From: Ectocarpus siliculosus
Taxonomy: Eukaryota > Sar > Phaeophyceae > Ectocarpales > Ectocarpaceae
DNA length: 58,561 nucleotides
Reading direction: 5' to 3'
Assembly (NCBI GenBank): GCA_000310025.1
Contig: FN648970.1
Coordinates: 80,732-139,292, forward strand
Position numbers and translations under genes: made by a program
The notes under the pieces: generated by a model
Databases searched by the model: none
The model's input: only the letters and a program-made list of their open reading frames with translations
Told to the model about the DNA's origin: nothing
Shown: positions 1 to 10,700 of the stretch, one piece after another
Layout: every line of letters begins with the position of its first letter
How positions within the stretch are numbered: position 1 is the stretch's first letter

Positions 1-16
1 TTTTGTTTTTTTTTCT

Positions 17-33
17 GGGGGGGGGGGGGGGGG
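17..33. repeat. G homopolymer at left edge
   Basis: Seventeen consecutive G residues follow a T-rich stretch at the very start. A comparable run ends the window. Runs of this kind at contig ends are usually low-quality read ends or gap joins, so the edge sequence should not be over-read. Confidence 0.8.
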
Positions 34-1381
34 TCACGCGTGAGTAACCTGGGCGAGGGGGGGTATCCATACTACGCACACGGAGATACTCTTGCCTCTT
101 GAAAAACACTAGAAAACGCACTGCCGTGTACTGGTGCATCGTATACACCGTGCGCGAATACAACTCGCCTTCACAAACGTCGCGCCACAGCTGTCGAATC
201 TCCGTGAGGCTCGTCGGGTGCTGGAAGACCCGTGGCTCGTGCATTCCTGCGGTCGACAGCACCACGCACACAGGGGGTCGCCCAGAGTTCAGAACGACTA
301 AGGACAAAAACACACAGCAGCGGCACCATGAGTCACGAGAGGAACACACGAGATGCCACTACTAAAGTATGAAACGTTGCTACTACCCAAGCATCAGCGT
401 ACGCAAAACAACGCTCACCCACAGACGCAGCAGGCTGAAAAAATACTGTGCACGGCAGCAGAGGCAAGGTGTTGTGTAGGATATGGGGCTTGCGTGGCCA
501 TTTTCTCAGCCGTCGTGTCGGACTGTCTCTCGCAGTCGGCGCGGAGGCGGCTGTAAAGCCTCACGTAGACAGGCGAGAGGAAGGCCACATTATCAGAAGA
601 TTTCGACCATATGCTCACGTACATCGTAGCGGTGAACAGCGGCGAGTTGCGGAAGCTACAAAATCAAGGCCAAGCCGCGCGGGTGTGTGCGTTGCGGGTG
701 CGGAAGCACTCAATGGCGTTGTGGAGCTGTACCCTCTGGCAGGCGTCGGCTGGCCGTTCTACAGCCGTCTAGCGTTTCTTGCGGGTGCGGAAGCAGTCAA
801 TGGCCTTGAGAATTGTTAGCCCTTGCAAGTCGTCGTGGAGTGGCTGGCTTTCTACAGCCGTCTAGGGTTTAGGGAGATGTTGCGGCCACTGCTGCTGACT
901 CGCGTCTTACAACACTGGCAGGAAGCTCCTTCGGAAAAGGGACTCTATAGGTGAAGTAGAACACACAAAATAGGGCGTCCGGTACGACTCTGCTTTACCA
1001 CCGCATGCCTCCATTCCGTCGCGAGTCGCCGCTTCACGAGAGGACGGCATCGGCGCCTGCCAACGTACTTGCGCAGGTTGTAGGCTTGGAAAATACCGAA
1101 TGGTGAAGCGGGGAGGTGTAGCCGTGCTTCGTCGACTGGAAGCTCAAGTCGTACAAACGGTTACTTCTGCCACGTAACGCCAGCAGCGGAATTCAGGAAC
1201 CCGAAACGTTATTCGCCGCCCGAATGTGATAGGTGGGATACTCCCACACCAAACGCCATAGCCCCGGCACGAGCATGGCCTACATAAAGCCATTGCATCT
1301 GCTGTGGCAGAACAACACAAGAGAAGGAATGACCTCGAGAGGCACTCGTTCCTCACCAACGATCGGGCATATATATCCCCC
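34..1381. other. No recognisable gene
   Basis: Short open frames occur on both strands, but none has a recognisable motif or convincing splice signals. Two similar phrases containing TTGCGGGTGCGGAAGCA recur near 695 and 779, suggesting a small local duplication. Nothing else was seen. Confidence 0.5.
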
Positions 1382-1405
1382 AACCCTAACCCTAACCCTA
1401 ACCCT
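1382..1405. repeat. Interstitial telomere-like repeat
   Basis: Three full CCCTAA units plus a partial fourth are visible, preceded by AA and followed by a CT-rich tract. CCCTAA is the complement of the TTAGGG telomere repeat reported for brown algae and many other eukaryotes. Ordinary sequence lies on both sides, so this is an internal tract and not a chromosome end. Confidence 0.8.
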
Positions 1406-1693
1406 CTCTCTCTGGCTGTGGCGTGCTGTTGCCTGCCCGGTGCCCTTCGGGAGAGCGCACAACAACGTTCGTCAACACACGTGATGCAGCCACGTGTCCC
1501 CCAGACAAGCTGTACAAAAAAGGAATCGAAAGTATCCTCTCGGCCAGGTCTAGCTTTCGGGAGCGGCTTCCGTGTCTCGTGTTGTCGAGACCCCACCAGG
1601 GCACACACGGTTGAACGTGCACGCAAGCTAGACACGAAGCAGTCTTCTCCCTGGGCGAATGTCGAGGGCCAACGACTGCCGTGGTTGGCAGCT

Positions 1694-1910
1694 ACCGTAT
1701 ACGACACAAGACAACACACCCCCTGGACCGATTAAAAGCCCGACTACTCCACGACGAAGAGGATGCAAAAACGAAACGATACGTTTTCGGAGAGCTCTGC
1801 ACCAGACGGCTTTAACGCCGCCATTTTCGGCGCCGCGACTCTTTCTGCTGATGATAAGTCAAGCTTTGCCAGTCGGTCCAGGGGGTGTGTTATCTTGTGT
1901 CGTACACGGT
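1694..1910. repeat. 38-bp inverted repeat with 141-bp spacer
   Basis: The arm at 1694-1731 (containing CGACACAAG and CACCCCCTGGACCGA) is repeated in reverse complement at 1873-1910 with two mismatches. The spacer encodes nothing recognisable. The structure resembles a tiny MITE or foldback element, but no target duplication was found. Confidence 0.7.
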
Positions 1911-2035
1911 ACGGTGTCGGCAGGCCCCAGGCAGCACTGGGCAACAGCGCCGCGACGGTCATCATCATCATCACAAATTGTTCCAGCGGAGACAAGCCAA
2001 ACAAGAGCGAGCACAAACTACTCCACGCACGCACC

Positions 2036-2355
2036 TGCTGTGTGCGAAAAAAGCAGGCCGTGAGAGGAGTGCCGGGATGGAAATGTATGCCGTATGCGAA
2101 AAAGAAGGCCGTGAGAGGGTACGGGAATGGAAAATGTATGCGCCTACCGCTATGTGCGAAAAAGCAGCAGGCCGCGAGAGCACCAGAATGGTAATGTGTA
2201 TGCACCAAATTCTGTGTGCGAAAGAGTAGCAGAGGCCGCCAAGAGTTGCCAGAATGCAAATATGAAGCCTGCACCTTCTGCTGTGTGCGAGAAAGAAAAA
2301 GAAAAAGAAGCAGCACGCCGTGCCGTGAGAGTGCCGGAATGCAAATGTAGGTGTG
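2036..2355. repeat. Degenerate tandem array, unit about 52-70 bp
   Basis: Five imperfect units share the core TGTGCGAAAAAGCAG, then GGCCGTGAGAG, then CCGGAATGGAAATGTATG. Unit starts are near 2041, 2093, 2151, 2213 and 2282. Open frames on both strands here are driven by the repeat and are not taken as genes. Confidence 0.75.
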
Positions 2356-4352
2356 CCCACCTCTCTCTTTTCCAAACGAAAGCCGCTACGGCACGGAGGG
2401 AACCTATTTCGGCACCTCCTTCGCGTAGTGTACTTACTACAGTATCGATGCTACATTGTGTAGAGCTGCTGTGGTAGAGCACCGCTGCTGTGCTCGAATA
2501 TTTCCGGCAGGAGCGGACCACTAATTTTCTCAGCTTGTAGAAGTAGACTATCTGGGCCTCATTGCATTCTTTCTCCTCAAGAAAATTACTGCTGTCGCCC
2601 CCCCGCCCTCTTGCGAATCGGGATATTCGGAACACTTCGCCAATACGTGTGCGCATTTGCATGACTGCTGGATGTACCATCTGTAGCGGCGTACTCTCAA
2701 AACCCAGCACGACCAAGCGGTAGGTAAAGAGGAGCGGCTCTCGCATTCGAGGCCGGGAGCCGCCGCACAGCAATTTAGCTAAATTACCTGCTGCTGCGCT
2801 TTTGCAAGGTATTCTATAGACAGACAGTTTTTCCTTGTGCTACAGTGTGAGCGTGGTGCGCGAAAAAAGAAGAGTGCATGGTATCACACACAGAAGGCGC
2901 ATTGTTGGCGTACACATATAGCCGGCGTGTACAGCGTGATCTCCAGTGGTACATATTTGTACACAGGGCACGATATACAAGAAACACTCGGTACACTGTT
3001 TCTTTGCGTGACGCGTACATCGCGGCTGTCGCGTGTGTGTTGCGCCATGTCCGCGTTGGAGTCATGGCAAACAAGCCGCCCATGCAGCTCTCGGGGCAAA
3101 AACCGACAACCACAGCTCCAGGCGACGAAAATCTACGTATCTATGCTTGACCGCGGTGGAACAATTTTGTTAACTACCAGAGATCAGCCACTCCGTCCGT
3201 CACATGCGCGGGCAACACATGATAGAAGCGTGTACAACGTATTCTGCCGCCTATTTACAGCGGGAGAAAGCGAAAAACGTTCAATGCTTGCTCCCTCGAA
3301 CAGGGCCCAAAATCGGTGTGTAACCATGCGACAAGAAACGCGTGCAGTCTCGTGAACAACAGCAGAAGCCCCCCCCCACCCGCCCAAAGTTCGCGGGTGG
3401 TTGTTGCGCCTCTTTCTTTCTGGAAAAGCGTTGTTCGCTATAGGTCCCACCAAGCTGCTGCTCCGTACACAAACGGCTGGCTGGTTGCGACCACACCGTA
3501 CAGACCAGAGAAGTGTCGGCGTCAATTTCGGTGTTTTATTACATACGCCTCCTTCGGGCCTCACTGCAGCCTCGCTTCGAGCAAAGCGGGCGAACTTCCG
3601 GCGGAAGGTGGTGACGGTGGCGCGGTGTGTGAGTGTGTGAATAAAAACACCAAAGAAGTCCAGTCGGGCACCAACAACAACCAGCTGCTGTATTTTTTGT
3701 GGTCCCCCCAACCTCTTTTCTCTGTGAGTGAATGTTCTTCCCCCCCCTGTTTTCTGCCATGTTTCTCAGCGCACAGCGGACACATACCTTTTGCCCTGAG
3801 CTCGGTGAAGCAGGCTGATAGGAAGGGGACCATCGCCGGCTCCTTGCTATCGCCGCCTCCATTTTTCTCTCCCGCGCCTGCCATACCGCTACCGCTGCTC
3901 TCCATTCTGCCTCCGCCCGCTCTCTCTCCGGTCGGGCTCTCGACACACACACACACCTAACCGCGCGTGGTCCAGGGTGTGTATTCGGGCTGGTACCCAC
4001 AAGGGAGAAAAGCAAGGGGCCCGTCCCTGCCTTCCTTCGGCGAAGGCCCGGGTAAGCTGCCGACCAGCAGCTACGGAACACGCTGTCCTAGCCTTGACAC
4101 ACCTCTCCCTCTCTGGGGAGGGATAACACAAAAGATAAATAATCAACAGACAACGCAACGCCCCGTGTGGTGCAGCTCCGGGGGCACGACGGTGAAGATT
4201 ATGCTGGGTGTCTACGGTGATATCGCGGAGCACCCAAAAAAAGATATAAACGGCTGTGACAGTGGTGACGGCTAACAACTACACAGTGTAGCGCAGGAGC
4301 TACCGAACTCAGCCACGGTCAACCAGAGCGAGGATCGCTGATCCATAGGGGC
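2356..4352. other. No recognisable gene
   Basis: This is about 2 kb with short open frames on both strands but no domain signature. It contains C-rich and CT-rich tracts near 3366-3382 and 3730-3950, and a short CA tract near 3943-3957. It may include the promoter and 5' UTR of the large + strand gene, but no element could be assigned. Confidence 0.45.
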
Positions 4353-4703
4353 ATGCGAGCGCTTCTGCGGCACCTTCGCTCTGCCCAGGAGCGGGCGGCG
4401 GCAAGAGACCGAAAACATGGTGATCAAACGACAGCGACGAGATTTAGATCTACCGGTGGTCCTTCGCGGGAAGGATACGACTACATGCACCGTTGGACCA
4501 GCAGCAGCACCCATACACGGCGGCGCCGAAAGAGAACCGTGACGGTCTCGGGGGTCGCCTTCTGGGCCTCGCTGACCTTCATCTTCGGTTCTCGGCGGGC
4601 GGCGTCTATGAGAATACCCAGGCCATGGAGCGAGCGGTCTTCGTGCGAGAAGGCCGTGGAACCGGTTTGGCCTTTCGTCTACAGCAAGTACCGCGGCCAG
4701 GAG
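4353..4703 (+). CDS. Candidate first exon with signal sequence
   Basis: The frame opens with ATG at 4353; a second in-frame ATG at 4485 would leave a shorter lead. A basic stretch (RRRRKR) is followed by a hydrophobic segment with [15 protein letters not shown], the layout of a signal peptide or signal anchor. The exon would end before GTATAC at 4704, phase 0, and so joins the next candidate exon. The support is the frame and phase agreement, the hydrophobic segment and the donor site. No homology is recognised, and all three frames are open for part of this stretch, so the call is tentative. Confidence 0.4.
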
Positions 4704-7700
4704 GTATACGGTGCAGCAGTGTCACCGTGCGATACACGGTGTTGTCCTTCGTTTGACCCAAGGCACAGCTCAATAGAGCGTACGCGTAAGCTGCAGTCAC
4801 TTGCCACGAACGCAGTTGCATAGGATACATTCAACGGCCGCGAAAAGCCCTACAGTAGACTGCTGTGGTCAACTACACATATCATATATCCTCGCACTTG
4901 GTAGACTACAACATATAGACTACACAGTACCGCCACCGCCCGGTGGCCCTACCGTACAAACTACAGTACGTTGGATACTGACAGCATTGCTTATTTGCAC
5001 AGGAAGGGCATATTTTGTGGTCGAACAGCTATGTGGACCCCGTGCCTATCATGCCTTGATCTGAACGATGCAAGGGCTCGCCACATTTGCTGCAGACGAA
5101 CAACCACATTGGGTTAGCCCGTGCCTTATCCCTCCGCATGTGAACACCGCTTGTACCTTGGTAGGTGGAAGCGAAAGGTAGAACAAATACCAACCTCCAA
5201 GACGAACGGCACGAGTGCGACCGCCGAGGAGTGCGCAGCAAGTGCCACGTGTGCGAGGACATCGTGTGCGGGGAAAATCTAGATGCAGACTGCTCGTACC
5301 AGTTACAGGGGGTGAGATATTTACAGTCGAATCAAAAAGACGTGTGGTGCACCGATTGCAGGTGAGTAGCGCAGGGCTACTCCTTCTTCAGACAAAGGTC
5401 TACATGGCGTGTGTAATCTGTTGAGGGGCGTGAGATTCCAGGACACTGCCGAGGCTTCACCTCGGAGTTGACAACGCAGCTCAAGAGGTATCTCAGACGG
5501 TCGCAATGTTGTGCAGGAGGCGTGTCAAACCATACAGAACACCAAGAGTAGACCACAACAGCACACCATTCCTCTCTCGCCCGCGCCCGGTCGGAATGCT
5601 TGCACGTTGTGGGATTTGCAGGTGAACGCCTCCCTTCTCGCCACGAATATCCCATCGGTTAGTGACACCCCGTGGGCGGTGGGTGGGAGTCATAGGAACG
5701 ACTTCGGAAGCGCCTCGGTCTCGAGAGTGTGCATGTTGCTCAGCGGAGGGGCATGCCTCGAGCCACTAGGTGAGTTTGGCATTGTTTATTTTGCCGGGAC
5801 ACATTCCATGTTTTCCTCTTTCGTGGAGTCGTTGTACCGAGAGGGCATGGATCACCTTCTGCATCACGCGATGATAGGTGTTGCTATCGCTATAGTGCAG
5901 GAATAGGTGTAAACAAAGACATACCGCCAACAAACAACTGGCTTCAACGCGCCATTTGTACCGTTTGGCGACATTCAGAGCTCAGCGTCGGCGTTGAACT
6001 TCGCTGTTGACGGGAGAGCACGTTAACCCTTAGCCGAGTTTGCGTGGACAAAAACATGCTGCAGGCGACTACTCGAACTGCACTACGAGGTGCTGGGGCG
6101 ACGGATTCTCTGGCGCGGACGCCTCCCCAGTAGACCACCTTGCGGCGCCCAGGTGACTAGTCAAACGCACATGAGAAGCTGCAAACAGCGCACTGTATCA
6201 TAGCTATGAGTACCCCGGTATCAATGCTTTAGATCAGCACGGTATATCGAGGTCAGCTTACGTACATCAATATGGTCTTCTCAGGTCTCAACAGGATGGC
6301 GCGAGAAATCCCGATTTCAAGCTCCCACAGCAGTGACTGTGACAAAGATGAATGCTGCCGGCCTGACATAGGCTGTGCGCGAAATTGGTCGATGTTTTGC
6401 TTCAATCCGACGCGTACATCGCAAGCACACTCAGCAACGCGGCACCAATGCTTCGGCTATCGTTGAGACCAGCTGGTGAATACAAAAGTAGACGTATGCG
6501 AAGGGAAGGAGAACCATGCATGCCGGCAATCGTGTAGAGTCTCAAAGGTATCTGTTCAAACGTAACTACCACCACGAGACTCTTGCCGACGCAGATTGAG
6601 GATGCTACACCGGAGTTCGTTGTTCTCACGACGAAGGACTTTCCGTTCTCTAGGCTGTGCTCAAAACTCTCGCCTATGAGAGTTCCAGAATGCTGACCCT
6701 CTATTGACAGCCAAAATCCACCTCCCTGCCCTCGCAGCTCGATGACGGAGGATATCCAGGAGTACATCCCTACTGTGGCTTGGGAGTACCCAAAGGTGTG
6801 CCAGGCGATAAAACAATGGGTCCAGGTTGGCGGTACAGGTTCAAGGTCGAGCGTTCTAGCTTTGCACCAAAATGCTCAAAGAGGATAGCGACACGCAGGA
6901 TTGGGGTCTAGGACCAAAGCTTTACACCACCCAAATTCACGCAACACGACCGCAGTCGGGTTTTCATCAAACAAGCAGAGACACACGTGAGAGAACCGAA
7001 GCGAGACGTGCTCCTTCCCTCCTCCCTACCAACACTAATCACTACGCTTCAGAATGCATAGATGCGGCAGACGATCACGTGGGGAGCTCAACATTCCTGA
7101 AAGTCGAGGCTGGTTTCGACGGTGGCCTATTTAAAGGGCCTGTGGGAATGTTCGCTGTGCACCTGAACCCACCCGTGCGAATCATCTGACCGTTTCGTCG
7201 TGTTCCCGTTCGTGACGTTGATCCGGAAGGCTCTGACGTCGTCGTATGGCCCCCTGGAGCCAACCCCGACGTTCAATCCTCAGGGATTCGTCTTCACCCT
7301 CGCGGGGGGTTCGGGTGAAGCGGGATACGCGGACGGCAGCGGAACAGCGGCGCTCTTCAATGATCCACAGGTTCGCCAGCCAGATGTGGTGGGGGAGTAC
7401 TTGGCGAAGCGTTGGCCGCCAGCTGTTGGTATTCGCACCGAACATGTGCCACTTGTCTGCTGTACGTCCAAACGAGGGAACTGACTTTGGTCTTTGTCGG
7501 TCTGCGTTGCTATTGCAATGACGCACTTTCCCGGTCTGGACAAACGCCTTCACGCGAATGAACCGTACAATCTTTGATATTTCGGACGGTCTTCTGTCGT
7601 GTCATTCGATCTGGGTTCGGCTCTGCTCGGGTCCAGCCCTGTCGCCTAACGTGATTACGACGACCAGGTTTCCCGCTCCTGAACGACACGCATACAGCTT

Positions 7701-10700
7701 AGCTGCTGGTTCGCACACCTTGCGTTCTGCGGTTTCTCCCTCCTCTCTTCGCACACCCGCAGGACGTGGCCGTTGATGCCCATGCCAACGTGTATGTCGC
7801 CGACACTGGGAACCATCGGATACGCCGCATCTCGCCCGAGGTACGCTGCATACAAGCATGGTTACACGCTTTCCCTCATGCGTCCGGTCGCAAGCGTCCG
7901 ACGCTAAAGGCCAAACAAAGTCGTGTGTGAAGGGTAGTTGTTTTACCCTGAACAATGGCCCTTTAATCAATGCCTACGTATGTCAGTCTTTTGTTTGGCC
8001 CTGACTACCTGAAGCCAAAATTCTTCCAATAAATGTGCTGGACAACAGGGAGTTGTCACAACCGTGGCAGGCGACGGAGAAGAAGGTTCCGACGATGGCG
8101 ACGCGATGGAGGCGTCTTTCTCCTTCCCGGGGGGGATCGCCCTCTACTACGATTCTTCGGAAGGTTTGCTTGAATAGAGACTAGTCACGGAGGGAGCGCC
8201 ACCACCCGTCACAGACGGAGAAAAAGCACAACTCTTCGCGGTTTTCCAACTTTGACACGCGTGCGGTTGACAACAATTCTTCACGCGTACAGTACTTCGT
8301 GCGCTCTCATTCAGGGTGCGTTCTGTCGAAGTAATCACTTGCCTTGGGCGGAAGACCTATCTGCTTTGTCAAAGTGCCACCGACAACGAATGCTTACTTC
8401 TAGTGCCCGATGCGCTCGCTGGTTGCCAAACCTCAAGCTATGTTGATAGTCTGTTCTGGTCGTCCCTCCCACCATTCGTCTCCAACGTGTCTCAGGGCTC
8501 GTGCTCTACGTTGCCGACACCAACAATCACCGCCTGCGGAAAATTTCGGGGGACATCGCGAACGGAGCCGGCACCGTCACTTGTCATGCCGGGAGGTGAG
8601 CCGAATAATCAAGCTCTGGCTTTTGCCCCTTTGTCCCCTCCGTGAAAACATTGCCGTGTAGATTTAGCTACTGTAGAGCAATACCTTGTTCAATCAAGAC
8701 TCCCCGGTGGGTGGTTGAGCATGAACCGGCAGGAGTTGGCATCCTGGATCCTGTTTCCTGGTTACGTTGACAGTGCCAAACACCGCGAAGAGGGGGGTGT
8801 TCGATGACATTCGGCACACTATGTCTCACAAAATTTCCTAAGTGTGATTTCCACGTCCCTCGCCTCACTCCTCGTCGTTTCCCCCGAAGACGAAGACAAC
8901 GGCTTTCTACCCTAACCAAGATGAAACACGAGAGTCTGTGTGCGTGTTTGAAACAAGCAACTCGGCGTCCGTATTTATGGTGCCGTGAAGGTGCGGGAAT
9001 GGGACGGAGAGTGCGACGCGGATGGCGGCGGAGGCAACACCCGAGGCCGGTTTCGCGGACGGAGACGGAAGCTATGCGAGATTCGACGGCCCGTCGGGCC
9101 TTGCGGCGGCGGAAGACGGGACACTGTTCGTGGCGGACACGAACAATCACTTGGTGAGCTCCTCGACAGGGTATTCTTGCGCGACCGAAAACACTCTCGT
9201 GGAACGTACGATCGAAGCCGTGGACCACCGGGAGCATCACTCGGAAACAAGCAAGCCCCCCTGCTTCAAGTGTCGCATCCATTGGCGGAGCACCCAAACG
9301 AGACGAATAGTCATACCCGCGGAGAGAAGCTCCCTGGCGAGACATGGGCAAATAATACGCACGGCAGCAACATGTCGTTCGCCCAGGCAACCGGCCCCCA
9401 ACGTCGCAAGAATATCGAGCGGAAGCCCATGTGTTCATGACACTTTCCGGGTCCCGTGCGACTAATTTCATATGCGACTGACCCCGTGCGGGTTGCTTTG
9501 CAGATAAGGATGGTCCTCGCGAACTCGACGGTCTTCACGTTGACAGGGGGGTTGGAGGGAGCGGAGGTTGAGGCCGGCGGGGAGGAAGTTTGTCCATCCC
9601 CTTGCCTGCGGGGCGTGGCTGGCCATACTGACGGCAACCTGACGGCGGCCAGGCGAGACAACGCAGCAGTCAAATTATACGGGGTACCTCATTCCAAGGA
9701 GGTGCTGCTCGACTTTTTTCAGGATTGCTTTTTCTTGGACCCTTTTTCTTTTGACCGTCAGTGCGTATCACTGCATGAGGACGGATATAATAGTCGAATT
9801 TCGCTTTGCCGAGTTGGTAAGGAACTCCAGCCCGTGATTGTTCGCAGAATACCATCCTGCCTAGGTTGGAGGCCTCATCTTTGCTTGAAGCAAGCGTATG
9901 GTGTGTTGGTCTATACTCGTCGGGTTCTTGTTCATCCTGAGGCATGTTTTTATCTCTTGGCTTGGGGTGCTGCTGGGGGGCTTGGTTTTGTGCGCAGGTT
10001 CAACTACCCCGCGGATGTCTCGCTGGGGACCAACGGCACACTGTTTGTGGCCGACCTCCACAGCCTGAGGAGGATATCCATGCCCGAGAACCCGACCATT
10101 GTGCTCGGCGTTGGGTTTGACGGGAGGGTCACGACTGCGGCAGGCGGTGCGGAACCTGGAGAGGCAGACGGGACAGGTCCAGAGGTACAGGCAAACATAT
10201 TGTTCTTTGACGACGGGCCGCACGGGCGGTGGACGAGCCGGGGGGGGGCGTTCCTGTAGGGTGACGGCTTCAACGCCGAGACACATGGCGCCATTGAGTA
10301 ACCATCTGCCCATAAAAAAAGAGCTATTTCTCTCCGGAAGATTGTTCTGGCCGTCGTTCGCACTTTGTATATTGAGGTCAAAGAACCTCTTCTTCCCTCT
10401 CCCCCCCTCCGCTTGTCCCATCCACCCCTCTGCCCCCGCTTGACGTACCGCCTACCTCGGTTGAACAACGCACTTGCCCCGTTATGTGATCAGGCACGGT
10501 TTTCGAGGCCATCTGGCGTAGCGTCCACGGCCGACGGCGCCGCCTACCTCTCGGACGCGGCTTCCTGCCGCCTGCGGCGAGTAGCGCCGACGGTCTCCTT
10601 CGCCGCCGCTCTGGCTACCTGCAACACCACCCTCGCCGAGGCCTTGCGACCTTCGGGGTGCTCGTCGTACGACCCCCCCCAGGGCGGGGACGGTCTCTCG

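Noticed and set aside
1144-1719. 191-codon minus frame
   Set aside because: It spans the telomere-like repeat and has no domain or splice support.
2150-2773. 207-codon minus frame
   Set aside because: It is generated by the tandem array and has low complexity.
5029-5262. C2H2-like phrase on the minus strand ([14 protein letters not shown])
   Set aside because: Only the Cys pair is present and no spaced His pair follows. The plus strand has a better-supported exon here.
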